DNA of 64,000 nt from Zoroaster sp. YZ-2022. Lineage: Eukaryota > Echinodermata > Asteroidea > Forcipulatida > Zoroasteridae. A model generated the notes under the pieces. That model was given only the letters and a program-made list of their open reading frames with translations, was not told the DNA's origin and made no database searches. The DNA lies in NCBI GenBank assembly GCA_029582265.1, contig CM055816.1, positions 868,001 through 932,000 on the forward strand, written 5' to 3'. Positions 21,180 through 32,919 of the stretch are shown here, in pieces. Numbering within the stretch: position 1 is the first letter of the stretch; every line of letters begins with the position of its first letter. The translations under genes were made by a program, and so were the position numbers.

Positions 21180-22540
21180 CCATTTGGATAATTATCATTG
21201 CGCGTGGACGCCCATCGTCGCTCTCAAAGCGTTACATTTGCCCACGAGCATCGAAGTGTGACGGCAGTTTGAAGGGCGACGTCAAATTAATTATAGCATT
21301 TTACATCATGTTTAAATACACAGAGAATTAGCTGTTGCAAACTGCTTACCAGCCCAAAGGACCTGTAGTATAAATGAACGTAAAGCCAATAACCATTATT
21401 TTGCATGTTTAAAAACATTTTATCCATAAATTAATTTTGTTCTAAATAGTGCTACAGCTATAAGAGTCTTTAAAAATGTAACGCCCGTGTTTGTTGTTTT
21501 ATCACAATTTCCGAAATTAGATATTAAAAACATTCAGAATCTTGGTTTAACAGTATTATTGGTGTGCCAACATTATTTTATGACGGGATGCACTCAACAA
21601 CAAAATTAATTGTAAGTCATACCTTGCAAAAACTAGGGTGTTGAAATAACAAATAACACTGGTGGTGTAAAATGTATGCTTCGATGGGCATAATTATTCA
21701 GTGAATAAACCCTTTCCCGGTAATATGCGCCATGTTTTTGACGGGGCAAAATTGTTTATTTCGAGCACTCGTTGCCGTCTGCGACCCAGCGCTCGAACTT
21801 CACGTACATTCCAGACGCGTGCGTGAAGTTCGCGCGCTGGGTCGCAGACGGCAACGAGTGTTCGAAATAAACAATTTTGCCCCGTCAAATACATGGCGCA
21901 TAATTACCGTGAAAGGGTTTATTGCCCAACACCACTTGGTGTAGTTTTTAACACCACCGTTTGGCAGTGTTTCTTGTCACTTAGACCAGGCTTCTCACAA
22001 TAGTTTTGAGTTACGGTCTACTGATATGTTCTGATGTAAACAACTTCATTGCCGTACGAACGGGTGATACATGTTTAAATGGACAATATCGTCACGATCA
22101 GAGCAGACTTTCCACAGGGCATGGAATCAGTGTCCTAGTTTAACACAGCGACTGAAAATTACTGGCTCATTTAAGCAGCAGCAACGGTCACATGACCTTA
22201 TCACGTGGGTCGTATTTTATTTCCAGTCACCGATGATGAGTTAAATTAAAACTAGCACGTACTCCTCCAATGCCATGCATTGATGATTGTAACGATATCC
22301 CCTCTTTAACTAAAAAAGATACACGATTTCTTATATAATTCTAATATACGAAATAGTAATGAATGTGTACATCAATCCAGCAAACATTGCTATAACAATT
22401 ATTACATATAATGTTAATTAGTATAATTTTATTATGTACATTGTATAGATAAGTATAAATAGTCAGTCTACATTGCATTGAAAAGCAATAAGTTTCTCAT
22501 AGACTTATCCAGCGACCACTGTTTTCCCGCCATTCAACTT
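21180..22540. repeat. Tandem duplication, copy 1
   Basis: Colinear with 22560-24040: GCCCACGAGCATCGAAG, TAGCATTTTACA, TGCAAACTGCTTACCA, AAAGGACCTGTAGTATAAAT, AACATTCAGAATCTTGGTTT, CAACACCACTTGGTGTAGTT, AGAGCAGACTTT..CAACAG..GGCATGGAATC and AACTAGCACGTACTCCTCC. Unit length is about 1.4-1.5 kb. This copy carries the hairpin MITE at 21705-21923, absent from copy 2. No host gene recognised. Confidence 0.85.
21705..21923. mobile_element. Near-perfect ~100-bp-arm hairpin MITE in duplication copy 1
   Basis: The left arm begins AAACCCTTTCCCGGTAATAT and includes GACGGGGCAAAATTGTTTAT and TTGCCGTCTGCGACCCAGCG. The right arm is its reverse complement with few differences, around a loop of about 15 bp near 21812. 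Copy 2 of the duplication lacks it at the equivalent place near 23435. Flanking TA is compatible with a TA-targeting family. Mirror-image frames of ~70 codons on both strands are by-products of the symmetry. Confidence 0.85.
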
Positions 22541-22559
22541 TGACCTTGCGCGCGATGAT

Positions 22560-24040
22560 GGTCGTCCACGCGCAATAATATCCAATGATTTTTGGATAGT
22601 AGAAGTACGTGCGCGCATAGAGCGTTACATTCGCCCACGAGCATCGAAGCATTACGGCAGTTTGAAGCGTGACGGCAAATCCCTTGAATGGTACGGCCGG
22701 AACCTTACCTATTCTTGATAGGATTAGTCAAGATGTCTAGTATGAACGCGACTGGTTCTAGCAGTGAATGGGCTATATTTTATACCAAATTATAGCATTT
22801 TACAGCTATATTTTACAGCTGTTTAAATACATGCAAACTGCTTACCAACCTAAAGGACCTGTAGTATAAATGAACATAAAGCAATAACCATTATTTTGCA
22901 TGTTTAAATTCATTTTATCTATAAATTAATTTTGTTCTAAATAGTGCTACAGCTATGAGTCTTTAAAAATGTACCGCCCGTGTTTGTTGTTTTATCACAA
23001 TTTCCGAAATTAGATATTAAAAACATTCAGAATCTTGGTTTAACAGTATTATTGGTGTGCCAAAATTATTTTATGACAGGATGGACTCAACAAAAAATTC
23101 ATTGTAAGTCATACCCTGCAAAAAATAGGGTGTTGAAATAACACCGGTGGTGTAAAATTTATGCTTCGATCCCTAATTTGCCATAGTGACCAATCCGACT
23201 TTTTTCAATTTTAAGTTTTCCCGCCCATTAGTACATTCAGGAAGAGACCTACCATTGTATCTAATCCACATGCATGTATTCCTTATAGTTTTGGAGATAG
23301 AGCATGCATTCAAATGACGAATGCTCTAACTGGCTACTTTTGTAATTTGGCAAAGTGACCAATACTGCATTGGTCACTATGCCAACTTAATTCGGGATTG
23401 GTCACTGTGGCAAATTAGGGACGAATTATTCAGTGAATTCCCAACACCACTTGGTGTAGTTTTTAACACCACCGTTTTGGCAGTGTATTTCTTGTAAGAC
23501 CAGGCTTCTATACGATTGTTTTGAGTTATGGTCTACTGAAATGTTCCGATGTAAACAACTTCATTACCGGAAAAGTTGTGAAAAACACGGGTACGTGATA
23601 CATGTTTAAAGGGACACTATCATCATGATCAGAGCAGACTTTCAACAGGGCATGGAATCGGTGTCCTAGTGTAAGATGAACACAGTGACTGAACATTACT
23701 GGCTCATTTGGCAGTAGCAACGGTAATAACCTTATCACGTGGGGTATTTATTTTCAGTAACTGAGTTAAATTAAAACTAGCACGTACTCCTCCGATGACA
23801 TGCGTTGATGATTGTAATCTTTATCTAAAAAAGATACACGATTTCTTATATAATTCTAATAAATACGAAATAATGAATATGTATATCAATCAGCAAACAT
23901 TGCTGTAACAATTAAGTATAATTTTTATTATGTAGAGTGCATAAATAAGCATAAAATAGTAAGTTTACATTGCATTGAAAAGCAGTTAAACGCAACACTT
24001 TCTCTTATAGACTAATCCGTCCACCACTGTTTTCCGCCAT
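22560..24040. repeat. Tandem duplication, copy 2
   Basis: See copy 1 for shared blocks. This copy lacks the copy 1 hairpin but contains its own MITE at 23170-23421. Part of the unit (AGACTTTCAACAGGGCATGG, GGTGTCCTAGT, CACAGTGACTGAACATT) also recurs at 48715-48925, so a dispersed repeat lies within the duplicated unit. Confidence 0.85.
23170..23421. mobile_element. MITE private to duplication copy 2
   Basis: Ends TCCCTAATTTGCCATAGTGA and its reverse complement TGGCAAATTAGGGA preceded by ATTGGTCACTG. The inverted repeats are about 25 bp with one mismatch. CGA on both sides is a possible 3-bp target duplication. A second internal copy of the right end (GCATTGGTCACTATGCCAAC) lies near 23370. No ORF. 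Confidence 0.8.
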
Positions 24041-24785
24041 TAGTGTGCTGGTACCACACTACACGCGCGCGTCACACGCATTCTTAAATACGCGGTACGC
24101 TAGCGTTTCGTCAAAGAGTGCTCAGATTGGTTGAAGAAGCACTGAACTGCGTAGAAAACGAACGATTGACGCAGAATGTAGGTACCATCACAATAAATTG
24201 GCGGCACCCAGTGAACTGGTCGACGGATTAGTCTATAGGATTCAGCTGGGGAGGGGGACATGTATTCTGTAGAGGGCAGGGGAAGATCCATATTTCGAAA
24301 AAGGGGGAACACGGCAAAACAGGGGGATTGAAAAAGCGTTGGGCAAATATTCATGAACGGCAAAAATGGGGAACATGTCCCCCTCCCCTTTGCCACGCAT
24401 GGTCAGCCAATGGGAAAGGGTAACTTGGCGGCACTAAAGAGTCCCCCTTTTTGAAAATTGAATTAAAAGCATTTCCATAGTTGCTGTACAGAAATTAACA
24501 CAATTAATAGGCCTATGAACAAAAAAATTACGAAAAAGGTCGAACGCTCGAATTTGTTTCCAATAGTAATTACTTTTGCTATAAGAAATCAAGATGATTT
24601 TAATGCTGGTATACAATACGTATGCTTTTGTGTACTCTGTCGCCCGTATTTGGAATCAAGAAAAGAAAGGCAGTCTAAGTTATCTAAAATATTAAACCTA
24701 GCATAAGACTTTGTATCATAGGCCTTAGTAAATTGATGTCAACCTTTGACCAGATCGTGAACTGTTTGAGTGAACTGTCGGTTGT
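24040..24785. other. Region 3' of the TNFR-like gene, no gene seen
   Basis: No supported coding sequence. A minus-strand ATTAAA at about 24603-24598 is the nearest candidate poly(A) signal for the TNFR-like gene, roughly 190 bp after its stop. The 98-codon minus frame at 24100-24396 is proline- and serine-rich with no domain or splice support. Confidence 0.4.
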
Positions 24786-24791
24786 GTAACT

Positions 24792-25030
24792 TCAGACTTG
24801 AGTTTCAGACTGGTTAGTAAGCATAATCGTTTGGCCTGCCTGTGCTCCCTTCATGTATTTACGATACACAACGTAAATAATCATCACATTCATGAGGACA
24901 ATCAGAAAGACAATAGAGACAAAAACTGCTGTCATTTCCAACGTTCCCCAGGCAATTGGACTTTCTGGTTCATGCGTGGGCAACCCTGTCGTAATGCCCT
25001 TTCTCGCAGAGAATGAATCCACTAACTGAT
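24792..25030 (-). CDS. TNFR-like type I membrane protein, exon 3 (membrane helix and tail)
   Basis: Last coding exon of a three-exon gene. The acceptor ends TTCTGTTATAATAG (AG at 25032-25031). The first two bases complete a GAT codon with the last base of exon 2. It encodes residues 156-234: a linker (QLVDSFSARKGITTGLPTHE...), a membrane helix at about 188-211 (MTAVFVSIVFLIVLMNVMII plus YVVY), and a 23-residue cytoplasmic tail beginning RKYMKG and ending SETQV, then TGA at 24794-24792. ETQV fits the class I PDZ-ligand pattern (S/T-x-V at the C terminus). No death domain or long signalling tail is present, unlike many TNF receptors. Alternative acceptor at ATCAG would remove two residues but also keeps frame. 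Confidence 0.8.
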
Positions 25031-26257
25031 CTATTATAACAGAAAATAAGAACTATTATTATAAAATAGAATATTTTATGTAAAATAATAAAAGCTTCTT
25101 TGATTTGAAACATTTTGGAATCACAAAGAATGACAAAAAGGGTGAGCAATGTACACATTCACAAACCACCCCAGTAACGTAGTGTACACTGTTTAAAAAA
25201 AAAAAAGTTCAGTGTTCATTTGCAGCAGTTGGCATTCTTGATTATACAGCAGATTCTTTTTTATACAGCAGAATTTTCCCTTGTGCATCAAGAGTATACT
25301 GCTGTTACTTTACAGAGAACAGGAAAATCTGAAAACAGAAATTTCTCATGTAAATTTTTGATTGTTTTCAACAGAAACCCTACTGTGAACTCACAGGTAT
25401 TTTTTTTTTACAGTGTAGCGGCTATGTGATACGCCCCCAACCATACTTGCCCTGTAGTTCCCCAAATGAATTATTATAATTATAATTTTTATTATAGTGC
25501 CGCTGAAGTGCTATGGCCTATACAGGAAACCAAATGTGATATGATCTGGGAAAACCCTTCACATGGTGAAATTTGTAATTTTTGTGTTATATACATCAAA
25601 TTAACGAGGACACTGTGCTGTTTTCAAAACTGTTTTATTCATGATTCTAGGTTGTCTATAACTTGAGTTATGCTCTCGGGAAGTTATAACCGCCGCTGTC
25701 CTTAAAAAACAATGGCGGAAACGAAAAACAAAGACGGCTTTTTAATGATCTATCATCATATGTTTTTACATCTGAAACGATGGAATTTTTATTTAATATT
25801 TTCAATAATGATCATTTGGATATTAACAGTTAACAAACTCAAATTGTCAACAACAAACATTGGGGGACTATTTTGCCATTATCTTCAAAACAAGTTTGCC
25901 GACATCCGACGGGTTTTCCCAGATCGCATCACAAAATATGACACTAATACCTGATTGGCCAATTTCATAGAGCTGCTTAGCAGATAAATTTACTTAGCAG
26001 ATTTCTTTGGTTACCAGCTAAACTTTCATACAAAATGTAGTAATTTTTGCTGGTAGTCTGGTTTATATTGCTTAGCAAAAATATTTGATTAAACAAATTT
26101 GCTACGGCAACGTAGCATGATGCGGAGGTATTGGCCTAATTTCGATTAGGAAATATCTATTCATTATGACGGTCAGTCTTGAACCAAGCAGATAAAAATG
26201 TGAGCATCCCCCATTTATTATGGGATTTACTAATAATTGTTTACATCTTCCACTTAC

Positions 26258-26523
26258 CCTGTATAGGGATCGGGATGTGCTCTTCGATAACTTGTCCCTC
26301 TGTGGTGAACTTTGCCTTGGAAATATCACAGGGGTCCATCATCGCTGCGATGGAGTCAAAGTTGTTCGGATCTCCGGGAAGTCTACAGAATTGCAGGAAT
26401 TCGTCAACCACGCACCCTAGCACCGCACACCCCATCGAACACTGAGTGTCACTGATATCAGAGCACGGCTCTAACACAGCTATACCGGGAAGACACTCTG
26501 TACATGGTTCACATATGTACGTC
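26258..26523 (-). CDS. TNFR-like type I membrane protein, exon 2 (cysteine-rich module)
   Basis: Bounded by a strong acceptor (CTTATATCCGTCTGCAG, AG at 26525-26524) and donor (CAGG|GTAAGT). The 266-bp exon enters in phase 2 and leaves in phase 1, matching exons 1 and 3. It encodes residues 67-155. YICEPCTECLPGIAVLEPCS followed by DISDTQC fits the second half of a TNFR cysteine-rich domain (C-x2-C-x2-C-x9-C-x7-C, with PG and DT in the usual places). Four further cysteines (99, 104, 113, 132) do not fit a standard second module. The protein is likely at the cell surface or secretory pathway. A ligand cannot be inferred. Confidence 0.85.
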
Positions 26524-27188
26524 CTGCAGACGGATATAAGAAGGATGCACATGTATTTGTTCAGAAAACCGCGTGATCAGCGCAATAAATACGAATAAAT
26601 CTTAACGTCGATCTAAGCTTGACAGACCCACAAGGAGGCAAAGATCCTTTAAAAAAAAAATGCAAAAATACAAAAATAAATAAATAAATAAATAAATAAG
26701 TGTCTTTCATGAATTGATAATGGCAGCGTCATTCTTTCATTTAATTATTTATGTAAAATAATACTCTGACGGTATTTGTTAATTGGCTGTGTTTGAAATT
26801 TGTCTTTATAAAGAATTTTGTTTGCCTTTCTATAAGGAAAATTAAAAGATATAACTTTCAGATTCAAAAGTAAATTCCATGCATGGAAGAACACTGGTGG
26901 ATTATAAAATAAAATCAATAAAAAATACCTCTTTAATTGACCTTATGCATAATAATGATGTCACAAACTAAAGGGCGCCCTCACTCACATAGGCAAAAGA
27001 AGGACCATGCATATGCGCGCTTGGTGTATGCCGCGCCTTTTGGGTACGCCTACGTCTAGTCTGCGTAGCGCGCTTACATGAACCAATGAGAGACATACTT
27101 TTGCCTATAAGCGAAGTCGCATTCAGTTTGTGATGTCAATGCAAAAAGTAGCTTTCATAGGACGATTAATATTTCCGTTCGCACTCAC
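26524..27188 (-). other. Intron 1 of the TNFR-like gene, containing a MITE and (AAAT)n
   Basis: Runs from the donor GTGAGT (27188-27183) to the acceptor AG at 26525-26524. It holds an AAAT microsatellite at 26665-26700 and the inverted-repeat element 26956-27138. No coding sequence. Confidence 0.75.
26956..27138. mobile_element. Intronic MITE with degenerate TIRs
   Basis: The left end is TGATGTCACAAACTAAAG and the right end, reverse complemented, is TGACATCACAAACTGAAT. Similarity continues inward to ATAGGCAAAAG on both sides (about 40 bp, roughly three quarters identical). Flanking ATGCATAA and ATGCAAAA match at 7 of 8 positions, compatible with an 8-bp target duplication of the hAT or P type. 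183 bp, no ORF. Confidence 0.6.
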
Positions 27189-27403
27189 TTTACGTTTTGG
27201 CCTTTCTTGCGCTCGTGGTAAATTGCTCCCTCCACGCGGTCAGACTTCCTTATCATGGTGACATACTCCGTGGCCTTCTTACAAGCAGGCCAGTTCGGAT
27301 ACACCGCTAGCCTCTTATTCGCAGAAGTGCTGTCTGCAAGCATAGCGACCACAACACAAACGGCTACGAATAGTCTTATGATTTTCATCTCTGAGTTCCC
27401 AAC
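27189..27403 (-). CDS. TNFR-like type I membrane protein, exon 1 (signal peptide)
   Basis: The coding start is ATG at 27388-27386. A 66-codon frame follows, ending GTA AA|GTGAGT in phase 2. Residues 1-23 (MKIIRLFVAVCVVVAMLADS then TSA) are a textbook signal peptide, with cleavage likely after Ala23. The mature N terminus NKRLAVYPNWPACKKATEYV leads into GAIYHERKKG just before the cysteine module. Upstream, TTTTTATTTTGTTTTTTGTG GAACAG (AG at 27405-27404) is a good acceptor, so a separate 5' untranslated exon is likely. The in-frame ATG at 27451 would lie in that intron and is not preferred. Joined with exons 2 and 3 the coding length is 705 bp, exactly 234 codons plus stop. Confidence 0.8.
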
Positions 27404-27844
27404 CTGTTCCACAAAAAACAAAATAAAAATAAGTGATTTCGTGTTGTCCATGGACTGTCGGCCTATCCTAGGGGATTGGGTGAAAAAAAACTAATCAGAA
27501 CCCTAATTTTGACTACGTTTGAAAAAACTATACTTGAGCTGAATGCGTATCTGGATGTTAAGGCGCAAGTAGACTTGATTTCAAGTCTGAGATCGCGGTT
27601 ATTTTTGTCTGCATCAGCCACGCAAAACGCCGTTTACCACAACTGGCTATCACAGCCCTACTTCGCGATCGAAGGTTAATGTCGGAGGTTAATAGTAATA
27701 CACAAGAGGGCGCTATTTAATGCGATACTATTTATTGGCTTCAGGCAGACAAAAAAAACACGATCACAGACTTGGAAGCATGTCTTACTGCGCAAGAAAG
27801 CGGCATTCCGGTTCATGGCAATCAAATTCTCGCTGGTATTTGTT

Positions 27845-27965
27845 TGTGCGGTGCATGCGAATAATTACTTCTCTACGTGATGGTATCACGTACGCCTTGA
27901 CTGAAGGCTAATGCATCCGAGGTTTGATTCTAGCCCTGTGTAATCTGGGAGCGAGTTCAATAAGG
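27845..27965 (+). repeat. Possible tRNA-related SINE head
   Basis: GATGGTATCACG, a GCCTTGACTGAAGGC anticodon-arm-like hairpin and GAGGTTTGATTCTAGCC (B-box-like) occur in tRNA order. Only one copy is visible in the window, so this rests on form alone. An overlapping 98-codon minus frame (27886-28182) has no domain or splice support. Confidence 0.35.
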
Positions 27966-28404
27966 ACGAGCTGGGTTGGCTGTATGCTGGTATTTCGCAA
28001 ATCTTGCCACTCAAAAGGGGAATCCCATACATAGTCAAGTTCACGATATAATACCTTTGGTATGCATCTATTAATAGATTGTATTGATTAACACGCTCGT
28101 GATCAAAATCTATTGTACTTTTTTGGCAGGAATTCCACGTTGGATCTGTGCCAAATACTCTACTTGTACATGTACGTATCACCTAGCTGGTACCAAGATA
28201 CGTGAAATTTCACAGGCCAGGGTTTGAAAGGACTGTGTAAAGTCTGCAGACTCACCGTACCTGCGCTCATTGATTTGGCGGGAAAACACAGACTATACGT
28301 TGAAATATTTGTCAGGCCTTGACAAAGTCGTGCTGTGTATATACAAACATGAAATACACGTTCAATATAAATAACTAACCAATTCAGAAACTCCAATTTC
28401 CTTT

Positions 28405-28640
28405 TTAAATTGGGGTGAAGGATTATTATTATTATTATTATTTATTCGGCCAAAACATTCAAAATACAAACATGTACATTCAAGTAAGAAAGGGCATACA
28501 TCAGGGACAGTCAAGATGAGAGATAAATTGTATAACAAATACCAATCAAAAAGAATAGATGTATAGGTACGGTGGGTAAGAATGAGATGGGGAAGAGATG
28601 TGGGTGGGGGAGGGGATGAGGAAGGATCGATTGTGAATTA
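28405..28640 (-). mobile_element. LINE 3' tail fragment
   Basis: On the minus strand the sequence ends ...ATTTTGAATGTTTTGGCCGA ATAAATAATAATAAT, i.e. a conserved-looking 3' untranslated stretch followed by an ATT-type microsatellite. That is the usual end of CR1/L2/Rex-type LINEs. No coding part remains. Confidence 0.45.
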
Positions 28641-31600
28641 TTCATCGACGGCCTGCTATCATAAGTTTGGCGGGAAAACGTGAAGTGCACGTTGGAATAT
28701 TAGGACAAATCATAATTTAATCATTTAATCTGGAATCCATACACTGAGTACACGTTCCGCCTTCAGCAAAATTATTGTAAATGATAATTATAAAAAAGGC
28801 AACAATTACTGCTCAAGTAAAAGGTCAAACTGCTGGACGGACAATCAAATGACAGGGATCATGGACAACAGGGAAATGACACAGATCTTTCTCTGCCGGT
28901 GGATGATAGAGTAAGGCCTTTCAATGACAATTTAACTATGTCTGTCACGCGCTTGGCCTTTATATATACAGATGCGTGACCAAGTTTTCCAGCAATGGTC
29001 GAACAAACTAACACGAGGAACTAAACACGATTCATCGGCGTGACTGTATAGTTGCCATACACCGTACGCGTTATTGCCTTGAAAACCATGACAATCAACA
29101 TTATAACAAAAATCTCCCTCCCAAGGTAAAATATCTGGAAAAATAAATCACTCCAAGCCCAAGCCCAACGTGGCACTGGCAGGTCTACATTCCATTATCA
29201 AACTGTAAATGCAATTGAAATTGATAACCATAGCTATGCATAATGTACACGTTCGGTAATTATTAGCATAAGAATGGCATGCACTTGTTGAGTGGCGTTG
29301 AAGTGTCATACCGCGGTATTTAAATTTTCTTTTTGTTGCTTGTCTCGTGACGTTGAGTAACTATCGCCGGTACTAGTCGCTTACTACTACTACTACAATA
29401 TTAAATTAAGCACTTTATGCCGATAATGCAATAATTGGATCGATTTGGGCCTGGTTTTATTTCAAATTCATTGAAACTCTTTACTTAGCCAGTTTCCCAA
29501 AATAAATAACAAATGCAATGTTCGGTAACTATTTTTTTTTAAATAATTGTTGTTAAATCATGACATATTTGTAAGAGCCCAAGTATTTTCATGTTGCAAT
29601 CTAGGGCTGGATCAGTCACTTGTAATAAAGGCCTCTCTTCCAGATTTTTTTCCAAATAGATTAAATAGATTAAATAAATTAAACACCCTAAAATTTGTGT
29701 AAATTAGTGCTGCGACGTTTACTCAGTTACTCGATTAACCGAATGTTTATATGGTTACTCGTTTAATTTATATGGTTCGGTTATCCGAAAACTACTTTTT
29801 AGAAGATGCTACTTTTACTGTGCAATAACCCCATACAAAATCCGTCAATATTTGTTCAATCAATCCACAAAATTTACCAGATATTGTGAATATTAAAAAC
29901 ATAAATTTAACACAAACAGTGAAAATGCATTCATTCTAATGTGGAAATTGATCACAGTCATGATTCATTTCAAATTTGTTTCAAATACGGTTTCTCTCAT
30001 TTCATGTTTTCCAAAAAGTGACGGTATGTCAGACAGAATAATATCTCAGGAGCTTTACCATTACCAACTTCACATCAAGTAAGTTTTTAGATTATAATGT
30101 TGCCTAATTCAGTTATTTTGTAACTGGGTAATTATACTATTCTTTACCCTGGATGGCCCCCTACTCACAAATATATTATATTGTCCTAAGATTTACCAAT
30201 GGTTTGCACTCCCTTCAAGAAAATCTGATGACAGTACGCCATGTTTGTGAAAAAACAATTTTAACATACACACTTACACTGGGGGCGTGGCAAAGGGAGG
30301 CATGTGCCCCTCTTATTACCCTGGGTCCATCCATGCACACACACATATATGTACATGTATATATATTGTGCAAACCGAGGACCTCCTATTGTTTCCTCTT
30401 TTGTTCCCTTTGTTGTTGGACTTTTTTTTAGACTTCTCCCGTTGATTTGTACACGTTTCAACCGAGGACATTTGCTAACAATAACCGTTAGGACCCGTTG
30501 TTCTCTTTTGTTATAAGTCCTCTTTTGTTATAAGTCCCCCCCACACACACACCCTGAAAGTCCAAATAAAATGTAATAAAGTGCATTTAAACTCCATGAT
30601 GAAAAAGTAAGAGATACAATTACGAATTTCTGCTTGGAACGTTTCTTAAACAATAGGCCTAATTGGCCAAATTACTACAACAAGAATTTCTTACGAAATG
30701 TCATAAAAATATATTGATTGAAATTAGATGTTGTTGGATAATTATTTCCATATCATGTTCAATATCCACAGACACCTGCTTCAAACCACTAACAATTAGT
30801 TCATTTTTGGTTGACGTATAATTACCAACGGTGTACTCCGCCATAAAACTACAATTCAAACAAAATAATTATTTAAACGAAGCTTACCTAAAAACAAAAG
30901 TCCTAGATAAATGTCAACTGCACGATCAGTTTATGTTTCTTGCAGATCATAGCAGGACTGAACATTACAAAGCTAACCACATCAGCTGGTAATATCTTGG
31001 AGAAATTAAGAAAGAAATGCTAACTTTAAGAAGCAAAATGTTATGAAGACTTCTACATCTCACGAGTCCCGGCGTATGTTTACAAACATGTGCACGTGCT
31101 ACAGTGTAATGGGAAATACAAGTACAACTTATGAATGAACTTGCGAAGCGCTGCGCAATGCGCAGATGATTAAAAATCATGGACTGCGCAAATTTGAATA
31201 ATAGGCAGGGCTTAGCGTGAAAGGAGTTAGAAGTCGCGTGTCGTATTTTGACAGGCGGAGGTCAAAATGATAAATGCATGCTCCGTGCATTACACAGCTT
31301 CATTAACATAAAAATGAACACGTAAACCTATTTCACAATAATGCAGTAAAAAACAGGGAATACCGTACGACGCTATGCGTAGGTGACACGCAAATTTACT
31401 GTAGGTTCATTGGTCCTGCTAGATTTGATCAAGTCTCTATGCCTGAGAAATTTGCCTGTTTTATGCCTGTTTTGCATGACACGTACAGACAAATACGGTA
31501 AGCAGAGACTAGATCTCAAGTCTATGCTCCCGATCAAAATTATTATTTGGTAATGTGCCAAATTTCCATTTCGCCTGAATAAAAGCCTCATGTGATGTGA

Positions 31601-32600
31601 CACTATTATTTGTAATTTTCCATTATTTTGTAAACATGTCAGACATGCATACAACCGGATATGAGAATAAATATCGATTATCAAGATGGTGTCAAACATT
31701 ATGAAATATTAATCTGCCTAATGCCTTGGATAAAATTCAATGAATTTTTTAAAGAATTACATGGCCCGGAATATAATATTTTTATCACGCTGAAAACATA
31801 TTGCTTTTCTTCTATACAACCCCATGCGACCAAACCGAGGCTAGAAGGGAAAATAGTCTGGCCCCTGTGATGTATTGAAAAGAGTGCTTTGTTCATGCTT
31901 GTGTATACATGGACTCTGACAAAGGTGGCTGCTCTGTGATACAGGTTTATGATCACAACGATTAGTAGTCTGTATGTGGGTGTAAATATTGGCAGAGCTC
32001 CAAGCCAGGTTGTTTGGCTCTGTGCTCTCATGCACAAAGTTCAATAATTTGTTTTGATAATCTGGAATAAATCTAAAAACATTGCCTGTCATGGGACCCC
32101 ATTATAGCCAGTCACTAGATTACTTGTTGAAAAAAGTTCAAAAGGTTTCTGAACATCAAGGGTGCTTACATAGTGGGTTGAAACTTTGGGTATAGCATAG
32201 CTGGTTCCCAGTTCCCATCAAACTAAAGTGACATACTTGTAGAATATTTTTTGTCATGAGTACGAGTACAGGAAAATGTCCTCCAGTATTGTATGAGTAT
32301 ACTCAACTCCATAGTTGTAGTTGAGTACTTTTAATGAGTATGAGTGCTATAAATCAACCGAATAAAACAAAGAGTTAGATTAATATCTGGTTAAAGTTAA
32401 AATCTAACTTAAAATGTTAATTCATCACTTTTTAAAAGTTTATAAAGAGTTGTCACTGGTACAAGCTCCACTAGAAACCCTGATGGGTGTTATGTGATTA
32501 AATACTGCGAAACTTTGGCGTATTTTGCAGTTGATGTACGCATTGAACATCTCCAACTATAGTTCCATTACAGACGCTCATTTGACGCCAAAGTGGTTAT
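28640..32600. other. About 4 kb without a supported gene
   Basis: Low-GC sequence with scattered short frames on both strands. A minus frame at 31841-32092 (83 codons, polar, five cysteines and several histidines) has balanced composition, but I found no matching splice sites or domain. A tandem TTTTGTTATAAGTC pair lies near 30500-30530. Otherwise I see nothing specific. Confidence 0.4.
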
Positions 32601-32673
32601 CATGAATACAGGGTGTATTTTAACATGGATTTAATATCTACTATTTTTTTATATGTTAATTGTAAAATACTAG

Positions 32674-32919
32674 GATGGGAGAGCTGCGGGATCGACTACT
32701 ATGGAAACGAAGTCATCTGTGTTTATAATTGCACCCCACCAATGCCAATTCCTAATTTGACAGCTAGGTACCTCTTAGCTGCACTAGGTACATACAGTCA
32801 CAAACAAAATTCTTGTGACACTTTGGAGAGATATAGGAGGGGGTGTCCCAACGAATTTTGGTGTCGTCTGTTTCTTGGTATGCAGGAATTGTGTACATTT
32901 ATTATGCTACGTGCACACG
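32674..32919 (+). CDS. Cysteine-rich, phase 1-1 exon of an unknown secreted or surface protein
   Basis: An open stretch of 81 codons between an acceptor (TTGTAAAATACTAG, AG at 32672-32673) and a strong donor (ACACG|GTAAGT at 32920). Both boundaries are phase 1, the symmetric class common for shuffled extracellular domains. Seven cysteines are spaced C-x10-C-x3-C-x27-C-x9-C-x5-C-x9-C, starting WESCGIDYYGNEVICVYNC. There is one NCT and one NLT sequon. Alternatively translation may begin without splicing at ATG 32624 (MDLISTIFLYVNCKILGW), which looks like a weak signal peptide. GC content exceeds the flanks. The spacing does not match TNFR, EGF or Ig domains. Next exon not found before the gap. 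Confidence 0.55.

Noticed and set aside
21694..21944. Two similar 66-70 codon frames on opposite strands
   Set aside because: Mirror products of the hairpin MITE; both strands encode nearly the same peptide because the DNA is palindromic.
27886..28396. Minus frames upstream of the TNFR-like gene as extra exons
   Set aside because: No donor/acceptor pair joins them in phase to the exon at 27403, and part overlaps a tRNA-like repeat.
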